This document shows positions 1 through 7,843 of a stretch of DNA of 64,000 nt, piece by piece (the stretch's first letter is position 1; every line of letters begins with the position of its first letter). The notes under the pieces are model-generated. The model saw only the letters and a program-made list of their open reading frames with translations. It searched no databases and was not told where the DNA came from. A program made the position numbers and the translations under genes. Location of the stretch: contig NZ_CP133472.1 in NCBI RefSeq assembly GCF_031191545.1, positions 2,294,001 to 2,358,000 of the forward strand, in the 5' to 3' direction. Source of the stretch: Schaalia odontolytica. GTDB lineage: Bacteria > Actinomycetota > Actinomycetes > Actinomycetales > Actinomycetaceae.

Positions 1-2
1 GC

Positions 3-1268
3 CGCGCTATTGCGGTTCTCGTCGACCTCCAGGGACCGAAGATCCGTCTGGAAACCTTCCAGGACGGACCCCAGGAACTGAAGATTGGCGACACCTTCAC
101 CATCACCACCCGGGACGTTCCCGGCACCAAGGAACTCGTCGGAACCACCTTCAAGGGCCTGCCTGGCGACTGTGCTCCGGGCGACCGCCTGCTGATCGAC
201 GACGGCAACGTCGCGGTCCGCGTTCTCGAGGTGAACGAGACCGACGTGGTCACCCTGGTTGAGGTTCCTGGCGTGGTATCGGACCACAAGGGCCTGAATC
301 TGCCCGGTGTCGCCGTGTCCGTGCCCGCCCTGTCCGACAAGGACAAGGAGGACCTGCGCTGGGCCATCGATCAGGACGCTGATTTCATCGCGCTGTCCTT
401 CGTGCGTTCTGCCGAGGACATCAAGGATGTTCACGAGATCATGGACGAGATGGGCAAGCGCATCCCGGTTATCGCCAAGATCGAGAAGCCGCAGGCCGTT
501 GAGGCGCTGGAGGACATCATCGAGGCCTTCGACGGCATCATGGTCGCCCGCGGCGACCTCGGCGTCGAGATGCCCCTCGAGGCCGTTCCTCTGGTTCAGA
601 AGCGCGCGATCGAACTCGCTCGTATTGCTGCCAAGCCCGTTATCGTCGCGACGCAGGTCATGGACTCCATGATCAAGAATCCTCGCCCGACGCGTGCGGA
701 AGCTTCCGACTGCGCCAACGCGATTCTTGACGGTGCCGACGCGGTCATGCTCTCCGGCGAGACCTCGGTGGGCGCTTTCCCGATCGAGACGGTTCGCACG
801 ATGGCCGCGATCATCGAGTCGACGGAAGAGAACGGCGGAGAGCGCATCGCTTCGATTCCCGGCTACTTCGCCGATCGCGCCGGTGTCATCTGTGAAGCCT
901 CTGCACGAATCGCAGAGAAGATGGACGCGCGTTACCTCGTGACGTTCACTCAGTCGGGCACCTCGGCACGCCTGCTGTCGCGCATGCGTCGCCCGATCCC
1001 GATGCTGGCCTTCACTCCGCTGGAGTCGACCCGGCGCCGCCTGGCCCTGTCGTGGGGCATTCAGACCTATCGTGTGCCGACTGTTCAGCACACCGACGAC
1101 ATGGTCTGGCAGCTCGATCAGGTCGTCCAATCCTCGCGACTGGCCGACATCGGCGAACAGCTTGTGATCGTCGCGGGCATGCCCCCGGGCATCGCCGGCT
1201 CCTCGAACATGCTGCGTATCCACGAAGTCGGAGATGAGGCCGATTACGCGATTGGTGGTCTGCGCTAG
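3..1268 (+). CDS. pyk: Pyruvate kinase, 5' end cut off by the window
   Basis: Pyruvate kinase makes pyruvate and ATP from phosphoenolpyruvate and ADP in the last step of glycolysis. The reading frame is open from base 3, where it already reads VDLQGPKIRLETF, a conserved A-domain segment, so the true start lies upstream. The B domain follows, then the active-site block KIEKPQAVEALEDI...GIMVARGDLGVEMPLE and the helix containing NPRPTRAEASDCANAI and VMLSGETSVGAFP. The C-terminal domain ends at a TAG stop. A strong hairpin terminator lies 17 bases downstream, so the gene ends its transcription unit here. Tpi, pgk and gap lie about 32 kb away in the same window. The family assignment is secure; only the N-terminus is missing. 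Confidence 0.97.
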   Translation, partial: RAIAVLVDLQGPKIRLETFQDGPQELKIGDTFTITTRDVPGTKELVGTTFKGLPGDCAPGDRLLIDDGNVAVRVLEVNETDVVTLVEVPGVVSDHKGLNLPGVAVSVPALSDKDKEDLRWAIDQDADFIALSFVRSAEDIKDVHEIMDEMGKRIPVIAKIEKPQAVEALEDIIEAFDGIMVARGDLGVEMPLEAVPLVQKRAIELARIAAKPVIVATQVMDSMIKNPRPTRAEASDCANAILDGADAVMLSGETSVGAFPIETVRTMAAIIESTEENGGERIASIPGYFADRAGVICEASARIAEKMDARYLVTFTQSGTSARLLSRMRRPIPMLAFTPLESTRRRLALSWGIQTYRVPTVQHTDDMVWQLDQVVQSSRLADIGEQLVIVAGMPPGIAGSSNMLRIHEVGDEADYAIGGLR

Positions 1269-1284
1269 GCCTGAGATATGCGGT

Positions 1285-1325
1285 AGCGGGGGTGTCGGCG
1301 GTGAGCCGGTGCCCCCGCTCTTTTT
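1285..1325 (+). terminator. Rho-independent terminator of pyk
   Basis: An 8-bp GC-rich outer stem (AGCGGGGG pairing with CCCCCGCT) closes over a GC-rich inner segment and is followed by CTTTTT. It lies just after the pyruvate kinase stop codon. Confidence 0.8.
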
Positions 1326-1330
1326 CAGCA

Positions 1331-1360
1331 TTGACGTGGACAACATTGTATTCGTGGAAT
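1331..1360 (+). promoter_or_regulatory. Possible promoter of the 71-aa small gene
   Basis: TTGACG at 1331-1336 and TGGAAT at 1355-1360 are 18 bases apart. The -35 is good but the -10 is weak. If used, it would give a leader of about 140 bases before the ATG at 1508. Confidence 0.3.
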
Positions 1361-1507
1361 AAACTATCCGGATACACGTTGAGACACGTGGACGTCGCAC
1401 CAACGACGGCGCGGCAGTGCAGCAGATCGCTGCCCGGCGTGATCAGGAATGCCTGTGCGAACAAAGCACGTTTTCTGGAGCGCCCGAATGAAAGAGGAGA
1501 AAGAGAA

Positions 1508-1723
1508 ATGAATACGAATATCCGGACCGTGTCGGTCCACGACACTCTGTTTGGTCGTGTGGCCAACAACCTGGAGGTCGGTCAGCTGTCACGCGCCGTT
1601 GAGCCGTGGTTCGCTGACTTCCACGATTCGAGGGTCAAGCAGGCAATTGCCGACCTTGACGAGCCGGCCCGCCGGGGCGCGGCTGCCGAGTATCTCGGTC
1701 TCGAACTGAGCGTGGTGGCCTGA
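1508..1723 (+). CDS. Small hypothetical protein, 71 aa
   Basis: I do not recognise this protein. The start is the ATG at 1508, preceded by a strong purine-rich ribosome binding site (AGAGGAGAAAG). The longer frame back to 1292 would run through the pyk terminator and is unlikely. The product begins MNTNIRTVSVHDTLFGRV and is mixed and moderately acidic, with no signal peptide, membrane segment, Cys cluster or obvious DNA-binding motif. The second half (residues about 30-65) looks helical, with a run of Ala and Arg in EPARRGAAAEYLG. It is a single-gene unit, isolated by the pyk terminator upstream and a perfect 15-bp hairpin downstream. That isolation and the good ribosome binding site support a real gene. 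Confidence 0.6.
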   Translation: MNTNIRTVSVHDTLFGRVANNLEVGQLSRAVEPWFADFHDSRVKQAIADLDEPARRGAAAEYLGLELSVVA

Positions 1724-1732
1724 GCCGTGACA

Positions 1733-1765
1733 AAGGGGCCGACAAGCAGTGCTTGTCGGCCCCTT
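1733..1765 (+). terminator. Terminator of the small gene
   Basis: A perfect 15-bp inverted repeat (1733-1747 with 1751-1765) has a 3-base loop and is followed by a short T-rich stretch. Its symmetry means it could also end transcripts from the minus-strand tRNA side. Confidence 0.85.
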
Positions 1766-1858
1766 GTTCGTCTGCGATTTTGTTGTAGCTGTTGCGCGAC
1801 GCGCGTCGCACGCGTGCGCAATTGCCGGTACCATTAGGAGCACGTACTCCACTGGCGG

Positions 1859-1932
1859 TACCCCGAGTGGGATTCGAACCCACAACAAGCCGGGTTTGAG
1901 CCGACCGCCTCTGCCAGTTGGGCTATCGGGGC
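1859..1932 (-). tRNA. tRNA-Leu (anticodon CAA)
   Basis: The minus strand folds into a complete cloverleaf. The acceptor is GCCCCGA with TCGGGGT. The D arm is GCC/GGC with a GG-containing loop. The anticodon stem is GTCGG/CCGGC with loop CTCAAAC, giving anticodon CAA. The T arm is GTGGG/CCCAC with loop TTCGAAT. The discriminator base is A. CCA is not encoded; the next bases are CCG. The variable loop is only five bases (TTGTT), whereas bacterial tRNA-Leu normally carries a long variable arm. Identity therefore rests on the anticodon. Confidence 0.88.
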
Positions 1933-1950
1933 TTCGCGTGTGCGAGGTCT

Positions 1951-1979
1951 ACAATAGAACAGCTAAGCAAACCGATCAA
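1951..1979 (-). promoter_or_regulatory. Promoter of tRNA-Leu
   Basis: On the minus strand TTGATC (1979-1974) and TATTGT (1956-1951) are 17 bases apart, and the tRNA 5' end follows 18 bases after the -10 box. Spacing and position fit a sigma-70 type promoter. The site lies in the short gap shared with the divergent pdtaR gene. Confidence 0.6.
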
Positions 1980-1995
1980 ACTGAGGAATATGACA

Positions 1996-2586
1996 ATGAG
2001 TGAAGAGCAGGCTGAACCGCGTCGCGTCCTCGTCGCAGAAGACGAGGGGTTGATTCGTCTCGATATCGTTGAGACGCTGACCCAGGCGGGGTTCGAGGTC
2101 GTCGGCGAGGCTGCCGATGGTGAGGAAGCTGTCGAGCTCGCGCTTGAGCTGGAACCCGACCTGTGCGTGATGGATGTCAAGATGCCGAAGATGGACGGCA
2201 TCACCGCTGCTGAGAAGATCCTGCAGGAGCTGTCTTGCGCCGTCGTCATGCTGACCGCGTTCTCGCAGACCGAGCTCGTCGAGCGTGCCCGTGACGCCGG
2301 TGCGATGGCATACGTCGTTAAGCCTTTCAGCCCTGCTGACCTGATTCCCGCGGTCGAGATTGCCCTGTCGCGTCACGCAGAGATTGAGTCGCTCGAGGAT
2401 CAGATTGCCGATCTGTCGGATCGCTTCGAGACTCGTAAGCGGGTCGACCGTGCGAAGGGCCTTCTCATGAAGAACATGGGAATGAGCGAGCCCGAGGCCT
2501 TCCGCTGGATCCAGAAGACGTCGATGGATCGTCGTCTGTCCATGCGTGAGGTTGCCGACGCGGTGATCAACCAGGTCGACGACTGA
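1996..2586 (+). CDS. pdtaR: Response regulator with ANTAR RNA-binding domain (PdtaR type)
   Basis: This is a two-component response regulator whose output domain binds RNA rather than DNA. Family members act as antiterminators on nascent transcripts. The receiver domain covers residues about 10-125. The acidic pair is at E15-D16 and the phospho-acceptor is D60 in VMDVKMPKMDG. The conserved Thr is in MLTAFSQ and the Lys is in VVKPFS. The C-terminal ANTAR domain (about 135-195) has the pattern RKRVDRAKGLLMKNMGMSEPEAFRWIQ. The ATG at 1996 is preferred because GAGGA lies 8 bases upstream; the ATG at 1990 is too close to it. The sequence closely resembles Mycobacterium tuberculosis Rv1626. No histidine kinase lies nearby. 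The gene ends at a strong terminator. Confidence 0.93.
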   Translation: MSEEQAEPRRVLVAEDEGLIRLDIVETLTQAGFEVVGEAADGEEAVELALELEPDLCVMDVKMPKMDGITAAEKILQELSCAVVMLTAFSQTELVERARDAGAMAYVVKPFSPADLIPAVEIALSRHAEIESLEDQIADLSDRFETRKRVDRAKGLLMKNMGMSEPEAFRWIQKTSMDRRLSMREVADAVINQVDD

Positions 2587-2601
2587 GTCAAGAATGCGCG
2601 A

Positions 2602-2629
2602 ATGGGGAGGGTCAATAGACCCTCCCCAT
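2602..2629 (+). terminator. Bidirectional terminator between convergent genes
   Basis: A perfect 12-bp stem (2602-2613 with 2618-2629) has loop AATA. It sits between the ends of pdtaR (+) and the thioesterase (-), so it probably serves both. There is no clear T tract. Confidence 0.7.
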
Positions 2630-2646
2630 CGTTGTGTTGCGGCTCG

Positions 2647-3123
2647 TCAGTCGTGGCTCGAGCGCACGAGGATGCGGTTAGCCACACGCGCAATCGAAAT
2701 GAGGCGGTCCGCCTCATCGCGGATTTCCACGGTGTGAACGGTTGAGCTGCGTCCCAGGTGAACGGCTGTGGCCGTTGCCGTGATGATCCCTTCACGGCCC
2801 GCACTAATGTGCGAGGCGTTTAGTTCGGTACCGACGGCGTACGCTTGCTTACCCGGGTTCGTTTCCCTGGCATGGATCTGCGCAGCGAACGATGCGGCGG
2901 TTTCAGCGAGGGCTGCGGACGCACCGCCGTGGAGGATTCCCGCGCTCTGGCGGTTTCCGTCGATGGGCATGGAGATCACGGTGCGCATGGCGCTGTGTTC
3001 GAGCACCTCCATCCCTGTGGCCTCCATGAGGGTGCCGGGCCAGTGGGCACCGACCCAGCCGCCGCGTGCAAGCGGGTCGGGTGAGGAAGACTGCGTGTGT
3101 TTCGTCTGGTGATCGTGTGTCAT
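2647..3123 (-). CDS. Hotdog-fold thioesterase (PaaI/YdiI-like)
   Basis: This is a predicted acyl-CoA thioesterase of the single-domain hotdog family. The helix segment QSAGILHGGASAALAETAAS matches the family motif HGG-x-A-x(3)-E-(S/T), and the following strand reads YAVGTELNASHI. The start is taken at the ATG at 3123 (MTHDHQTK). A longer frame begins at 3153 but would overlap the divergent polA start. The product is 158 aa, a usual length. The likely substrate is an acyl- or aromatic acyl-CoA; nothing in the sequence fixes which. The gene ends against pdtaR at a shared hairpin. Its start codon lies only 19 bases from the polA start, so the two promoters must be inside each other's coding regions or overlap. 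Confidence 0.82.
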   Translation of the reverse strand: MTHDHQTKHTQSSSPDPLARGGWVGAHWPGTLMEATGMEVLEHSAMRTVISMPIDGNRQSAGILHGGASAALAETAASFAAQIHARETNPGKQAYAVGTELNASHISAGREGIITATATAVHLGRSSTVHTVEIRDEADRLISIARVANRILVRSSHD

Positions 3124-3142
3124 GGCATCTAGGGTGGCATGT

Positions 3143-5848
3143 GTGAGTGACACTGTGCTGATTATTGATGGCCATTCGATGGCGTTTCGCGCTTTCTACG
3201 CGCTTCCGCCGGATAACTTTGTGACGGCCACAGGCCAGCACACGAACGCGGTTTACGGCTTCGTCTCAATGCTGACGCGCTTGTTGGAGACGGAGAAGCC
3301 CACCCGTATCGCCGTCGCTTTCGATGTGTCCAGGCACTCATTTCGGACGGAGGAGTATCCGGAGTACAAGGGGACGCGCGACGCGACCCCCGAGGAGTTT
3401 AAGGGCCAGGTTGAGCTCATCCGGGAGGTACTCGACGCGATGGGTATCGTCTCGCTGTCTCGCGAGGGATTCGAGGCCGACGATATTCTCGCGACTCTTG
3501 CCTACCGCGCCGGCCGCGAGGGGGCGACCGTCCTGGTGGTGTCCGGCGACCGCGATTCCTTCCAGACGGTGACACAGAATGTCACGGTCCTGTATCCGGG
3601 TACGGGCCCCGGTGACTTGCGCCGGATGACGCCGCAGGCCGTGGAAGACAAATACGGCGTGCCGCCGCATCGCTACCCGGAGATTGCCGCAATCGTGGGC
3701 GAGACGTCGGATAACCTGCCCGGCGTTCCCGGCGTCGGGCCGAAGACCGCCGCTCAGTGGATCAATAAGTTTGACGGACTGGACAACCTCCTGGCCCGCG
3801 CCGACGAGATCGGTGGAAAGCGCGGTGCCGCCCTGCGCGAACACCTAGACGACGTTGTGCGCAACCGTCGCCTCAACCACCTGCTCACCGATATGGAGCT
3901 GGAGGTGGGTCCTGGCGACCTCGCTCGCCGCGCCACGGATGTGGCCGCCATTGACCGTCTTTTCGATTCTCTCGAGTTTGGTCGCCTGCGTCATAAGGTT
4001 CGTGAAGTTTCCGGCATCGGTATGGGGCAGGAGCGCGCCGACGATGCTCCCGAACCGGTCGCACAGGTTGAGATCTCGGTGTCCCTCGCCGATGCGTCCT
4101 GCGACATCGCTCAGTGGGCTCGCGGCCGCCCCACGCTCGCCGTCCTCGTTGAGGGCGACACGAGGCCGACGCGTGGAGATGTCACGCGCCTCGTTCTCGC
4201 CTCCGAGGCTGACGCGCTCGTCATCGACCCAGTCGAGCTGAGTCCTGCGCAGGAGGAAGCGGTTGGCGCCGTTCTGGCCACGGCCTCGTCCCTGATCGTG
4301 CACGACGCGAAGGGAACCCGTCACGCCCTGGCATCGCGCGGATGGACCCTTGGTAGCATCGAGTGCGACACCATGTTGGCCGCATACCTCGCCCACCCGG
4401 ACCAGCGCTCACACAAGCTGGTGGACGTGCTCTCGCGCGTGCTCGGAGCCGTCATCGAGGAGCGGGAGGGTGATACCGGTGCGCTCTTTGAACTCTCGGA
4501 CGTCGGAGCGGGGCCGAACGCTGCGCAGACGTATGCGGGCCAGTTGGCCGCGCACCTGCACCCTCTTGCCAAGACCCTGCGCGCCCGGCTCGAAGAGAGT
4601 TCCGAAGCGTCGCTGCTGACCGAGATGGAGATGCCCCTGTCGGTCCTGCTTGGCCGGATGGAAGACATCGGTATCGCAGCGGACACGAGCGTGCTCGACG
4701 GGCTCTCTGACGAACTCGGAGCGGCCGTCGATTCCGCGCGCGAGGGCGCGTGGGCGGCGGCGGGGCGTGAGATCAACCTCTCGAGCCCCAAGCAGCTCCA
4801 GGAGCTCCTCTTTGACCACTTCGGCCTTCCCAAGACGAAGAAGACGAAGACCGGGTATACGACGAACGCAGAGGCCTTGGCGGACCTGCATGCGAAGACT
4901 GCTGATCAGGGGGGAGCAGGACACGACTTCCTTGGGTTCCTACTGACGCACCGTGAGCGCATCAAGCTCAAGCAGATGGTCGACTCCCTGTCGGCGACCG
5001 TCGCCTCCGATGGCCGTATCCACACGACGTTCTCACAGGTCGCAGCGGCAACGGGTCGCCTCGCATCCTCCGATCCGAACCTGCAGAACATCCCCGCGCG
5101 CAGCGCAGACGGCATGCGTATTCGTGGTGCCTTCGTCGCTGGCGACGGATTCGAAACGCTGATGAGTGCCGACTACTCGCAGATCGAGATGCGCCTCATG
5201 GCTCACCTGTCCGGCGACGAGGCTCTCATCGAAGCCTTCAACTCGGGTGAAGACCTGCATCGCACCATGGCCTCGATGGTGTTCGGTACCCCCGTCGCCG
5301 ATGTCAGTGGCGAGGAGCGTTCGCGCATCAAGGCAACCTCCTACGGCCTCGCTTACGGTCTGTCTTCCTACGGTCTGGCGGCCCAGCTCGGTATTGCCGT
5401 CCCAGAGGCGGCTGCTCTGCGCGACCGTTACTTTGAGCGCTTCGGTAAAGTGCGCGACTACCTCGAGGGTCTCGTCGCTCAAGCGCGAGCTGACGGCTAC
5501 ACCCAAACGATGTTTGGACGCCGCCGCTACCTGCCCGACCTGCGCTCGTCGAATCGCCAGCGTCGAGAGATGGCCGAACGCGCTGCCCTCAACGCACCCA
5601 TTCAGGGCAGTGCCGCGGACATCGTGAAGATCGCGATGATGAACGTCGCCGACACCCTGTCCGAGGCGGGGCTCGCGTCACGCCTTCTCGTGCAGATCCA
5701 TGACGAGCTTCTTCTCGAGGTTGCCTCGGGCGAAGCACAGGCCGTCGAAGCGATTGTCCGCGACAAGATGGCGACCCCGGTCGAGCTCTCCGTGCCGCTC
5801 GACGTCGCCGTCGGAATCGGGCAGTCCTGGCAGCTCGCGGCCCACTGA
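3143..5848 (+). CDS. polA: DNA polymerase I
   Basis: Pol I fills gaps in excision repair and removes RNA primers. The N-terminal 5'-3' exonuclease domain (about 1-300) shows IIDGHSMAFRAFYAL, VVSGDRDSFQ and VPGVGPKTAAQW. The middle domain lacks the Asp-x-Glu motif of a working 3'-5' proofreading site. The polymerase domain has motif A with D677 (SADYSQIEMR), O-helix RIKATSYGLAYG, and motif C with D854 (VQIHDELLLEV). The residue matching Taq F667 is Tyr, as in other actinobacterial Pol I enzymes. The chosen start is GTG 3143 (VSDTVLIIDGHS) with AGGG 8 bases upstream. ATG 3122 is an alternative that would overlap the start codon of the divergent thioesterase. Length is 901 aa. Confidence 0.97.
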   Translation: MSDTVLIIDGHSMAFRAFYALPPDNFVTATGQHTNAVYGFVSMLTRLLETEKPTRIAVAFDVSRHSFRTEEYPEYKGTRDATPEEFKGQVELIREVLDAMGIVSLSREGFEADDILATLAYRAGREGATVLVVSGDRDSFQTVTQNVTVLYPGTGPGDLRRMTPQAVEDKYGVPPHRYPEIAAIVGETSDNLPGVPGVGPKTAAQWINKFDGLDNLLARADEIGGKRGAALREHLDDVVRNRRLNHLLTDMELEVGPGDLARRATDVAAIDRLFDSLEFGRLRHKVREVSGIGMGQERADDAPEPVAQVEISVSLADASCDIAQWARGRPTLAVLVEGDTRPTRGDVTRLVLASEADALVIDPVELSPAQEEAVGAVLATASSLIVHDAKGTRHALASRGWTLGSIECDTMLAAYLAHPDQRSHKLVDVLSRVLGAVIEEREGDTGALFELSDVGAGPNAAQTYAGQLAAHLHPLAKTLRARLEESSEASLLTEMEMPLSVLLGRMEDIGIAADTSVLDGLSDELGAAVDSAREGAWAAAGREINLSSPKQLQELLFDHFGLPKTKKTKTGYTTNAEALADLHAKTADQGGAGHDFLGFLLTHRERIKLKQMVDSLSATVASDGRIHTTFSQVAAATGRLASSDPNLQNIPARSADGMRIRGAFVAGDGFETLMSADYSQIEMRLMAHLSGDEALIEAFNSGEDLHRTMASMVFGTPVADVSGEERSRIKATSYGLAYGLSSYGLAAQLGIAVPEAAALRDRYFERFGKVRDYLEGLVAQARADGYTQTMFGRRRYLPDLRSSNRQRREMAERAALNAPIQGSAADIVKIAMMNVADTLSEAGLASRLLVQIHDELLLEVASGEAQAVEAIVRDKMATPVELSVPLDVAVGIGQSWQLAAH

Positions 5849-6019
5849 TGGGCGACATGAGGCGACGCACACCACGCAAAGTGCCGCCATATTCGTCACA
5901 TTTGCACGTTAAAGACTGCTAAACTGGATCATGGTGCCTGGGCACACGTGCATCCGCATGTGATCCGAGGTGCCAGAACTGTCCATCTACTATCCAGTCC
6001 GTTTCGGAGAAACTACTAC

Positions 6020-7456
6020 ATGACCACCAACACGCCGCAGGTCGCTATCAACGACATTGGTTCGGAAGCAGACCTGATCGCAGCCATCGACGAGACCATC
6101 AAGTACTTCAACGATGGCGACATCGTCGAGGGCACTGTCGTCAAGGTCGACCACGACGAGGTCCTCCTTGACATCGGCTACAAGACCGAGGGTGTCATCC
6201 TCTCTCGCGAGTTGTCCATCAAGCACGACGTCGACCCCGACGAGGTTGTCGCCGTGGGCGACCAGATCGAGGCGCTCGTCCTCCAGAAGGAAGACAAGGA
6301 AGGCCGCCTCCTCCTGTCGAAGAAGCGTGCGCAGTACGAGCGCGCCTGGGGCCAGATCGAGAAGGTCAAGGAAGAGGACGGCGTCGTTACCGGTACCGTC
6401 ATCGAGGTCGTCAAGGGCGGCCTGATTCTCGACATCGGCCTGCGTGGCTTCCTGCCCGCCTCCCTCGTGGAGATGCGCCGCGTCCGCGACCTCGCCCCCT
6501 ACATCGGTCGCGAGATCGAAGCGAAGATCATCGAGCTCGACAAGAACCGCAACAATGTGGTTCTGTCCCGCCGCGCATGGCTCGAGCAGACCCAGTCCGA
6601 GGTCCGCACGAACTTCCTGCACACCCTGCAGAAGGGTCAGGTGCGCTCCGGCGTCGTTTCCTCCATCGTCAACTTCGGCGCATTCGTCGATCTCGGTGGT
6701 GTCGACGGCCTCGTTCACGTCTCCGAGCTGTCCTGGAAGCACATCGACCACCCGTCCGAGGTCGTCGAGGTTGGTCAGGAAGTCACCGTCGAGGTTCTCG
6801 ACGTCGACATGGATCGCGAGCGCGTCTCCCTGTCGCTTAAGGCCACCCAGGAAGATCCGTGGCAGGCATTCGCCCGCACCCACGCAATCGGCCAGGTTGT
6901 GCCGGGCAAGGTCACCAAGCTGGTCCCCTTCGGCGCGTTTGTTCGCGTCGAGGACGGCATCGAGGGTCTCGTCCACATCTCCGAGCTGGCTCAGCGTCAC
7001 GTCGAGCTCCCGGACCAGGTCGTCAAGGTTGGCGAAGACGTCTTCGTCAAGGTCATCGACATCGACCTTGAGCGTCGCCGCATCTCCCTGTCTCTCAAGC
7101 AGGCCAACGAGGGTGTGGATCCGACCTCCGAAGAGTTCGATCCCTCGCTTTACGGCATGGCCGCCGAGTACGACGAGAACGGCAACTACAAGTACCCCGA
7201 GGGCTTCGATCCGGAGACCCAGGAGTGGATGGAAGGCTTCGACGCTCAGCGCGAGGCGTGGGAAGCCCAGTACGCCGAGGCTCAGGCCCGTTGGGAGTCC
7301 CACAAGGCTCAGGTCCGCAAGGCCCTCGAAGAGGACGCCGAAGCGGCTCCCTCCATCGAGGAGCAGGCCTCCTACTCGACTCCGGTCGACAACGAGGGCA
7401 CCCTTGCTTCCGACGAGGCCCTGGCCGCGCTGCGTGAGAAGCTGACGAACAACTGA
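6020..7456 (+). CDS. rpsA: 30S ribosomal protein S1
   Basis: S1 binds mRNA on the 30S subunit and helps start translation, especially on structured leaders. The 478-residue product carries four S1 (OB-fold) repeats. The first begins near GDIVEGTVVKVDHDEVLLDIG, the second near GVVTGTVIEVVKGGLILDIG, the third near GQVRSGVVSSIVNFGAFVDLG and the fourth near GQVVPGKVTKLVPFGAFVRV. The four-repeat form with an acidic C-terminal tail is the usual actinobacterial type; E. coli has six. The start is ATG 6020 with GGAGA 9 bases upstream. An upstream extension to 5948 has no ribosome binding site. About 170 bases separate it from polA and hold a possible -10 box (TAAACT at 5920). A strong terminator follows. 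Confidence 0.97.
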   Translation: MTTNTPQVAINDIGSEADLIAAIDETIKYFNDGDIVEGTVVKVDHDEVLLDIGYKTEGVILSRELSIKHDVDPDEVVAVGDQIEALVLQKEDKEGRLLLSKKRAQYERAWGQIEKVKEEDGVVTGTVIEVVKGGLILDIGLRGFLPASLVEMRRVRDLAPYIGREIEAKIIELDKNRNNVVLSRRAWLEQTQSEVRTNFLHTLQKGQVRSGVVSSIVNFGAFVDLGGVDGLVHVSELSWKHIDHPSEVVEVGQEVTVEVLDVDMDRERVSLSLKATQEDPWQAFARTHAIGQVVPGKVTKLVPFGAFVRVEDGIEGLVHISELAQRHVELPDQVVKVGEDVFVKVIDIDLERRRISLSLKQANEGVDPTSEEFDPSLYGMAAEYDENGNYKYPEGFDPETQEWMEGFDAQREAWEAQYAEAQARWESHKAQVRKALEEDAEAAPSIEEQASYSTPVDNEGTLASDEALAALREKLTNN

Positions 7457-7509
7457 ATCAGTCTTTGTGACTAACCTTCAACTCGTCGGTTCACGCACGT
7501 GAACGCATG

Positions 7510-7549
7510 AGTGGTGGTCCCCAGGTTTCCTGGGGGCCACCACTTTTTC
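7510..7549 (+). terminator. Terminator of rpsA
   Basis: A 16-bp stem (7510-7525 with 7529-7544, one T-G wobble) has a 3-base loop and is followed by TTTTTCTTCTT. This is a textbook intrinsic terminator. Confidence 0.92.
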
Positions 7550-7843
7550 TTCTTCTGTCGCCTCTCCGGCTGCCACGCGGCCTGCGTGTGTGGGCCGGGC
7601 TGCTTGGCGTGTCCGTGGGCGGGGGCCCGCCCGCTAACCGTCCGCGCTGCGAGCTGCGCTCGGCGCGTCGCCTCGAAGCCCGGCCAGGCCCCGCCACCGC
7701 CCACGGGAACCGCAGCCAGGCCATCCCCGATGCCTAGCCGTGTCCAGCGCGACCGTACACGTGCACCGCTGCCTTTTTCTACGGAACCGCGGTGGACTCC
7801 TATCGGGCGGATGCGTTTCGCCGAGGACCTGCACGCACTGTGA
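7550..7843 (+). other. Gene-free, very GC-rich spacer between rpsA and brnQ
   Basis: I see no supported gene here. The short open frames on both strands are Arg/Pro/Gly-rich, have no ribosome binding site and resemble no known domain. No clear promoter or conserved hairpin stands out. The rpsA terminator precedes the region and the brnQ stop codon ends it, so it is downstream of both genes. Confidence 0.6.

Noticed and set aside
7511-7843. 110-aa plus-strand frame after rpsA
   Set aside because: It begins inside the rpsA terminator stem and encodes an Arg/Pro/Cys-rich sequence with no recognisable domain.
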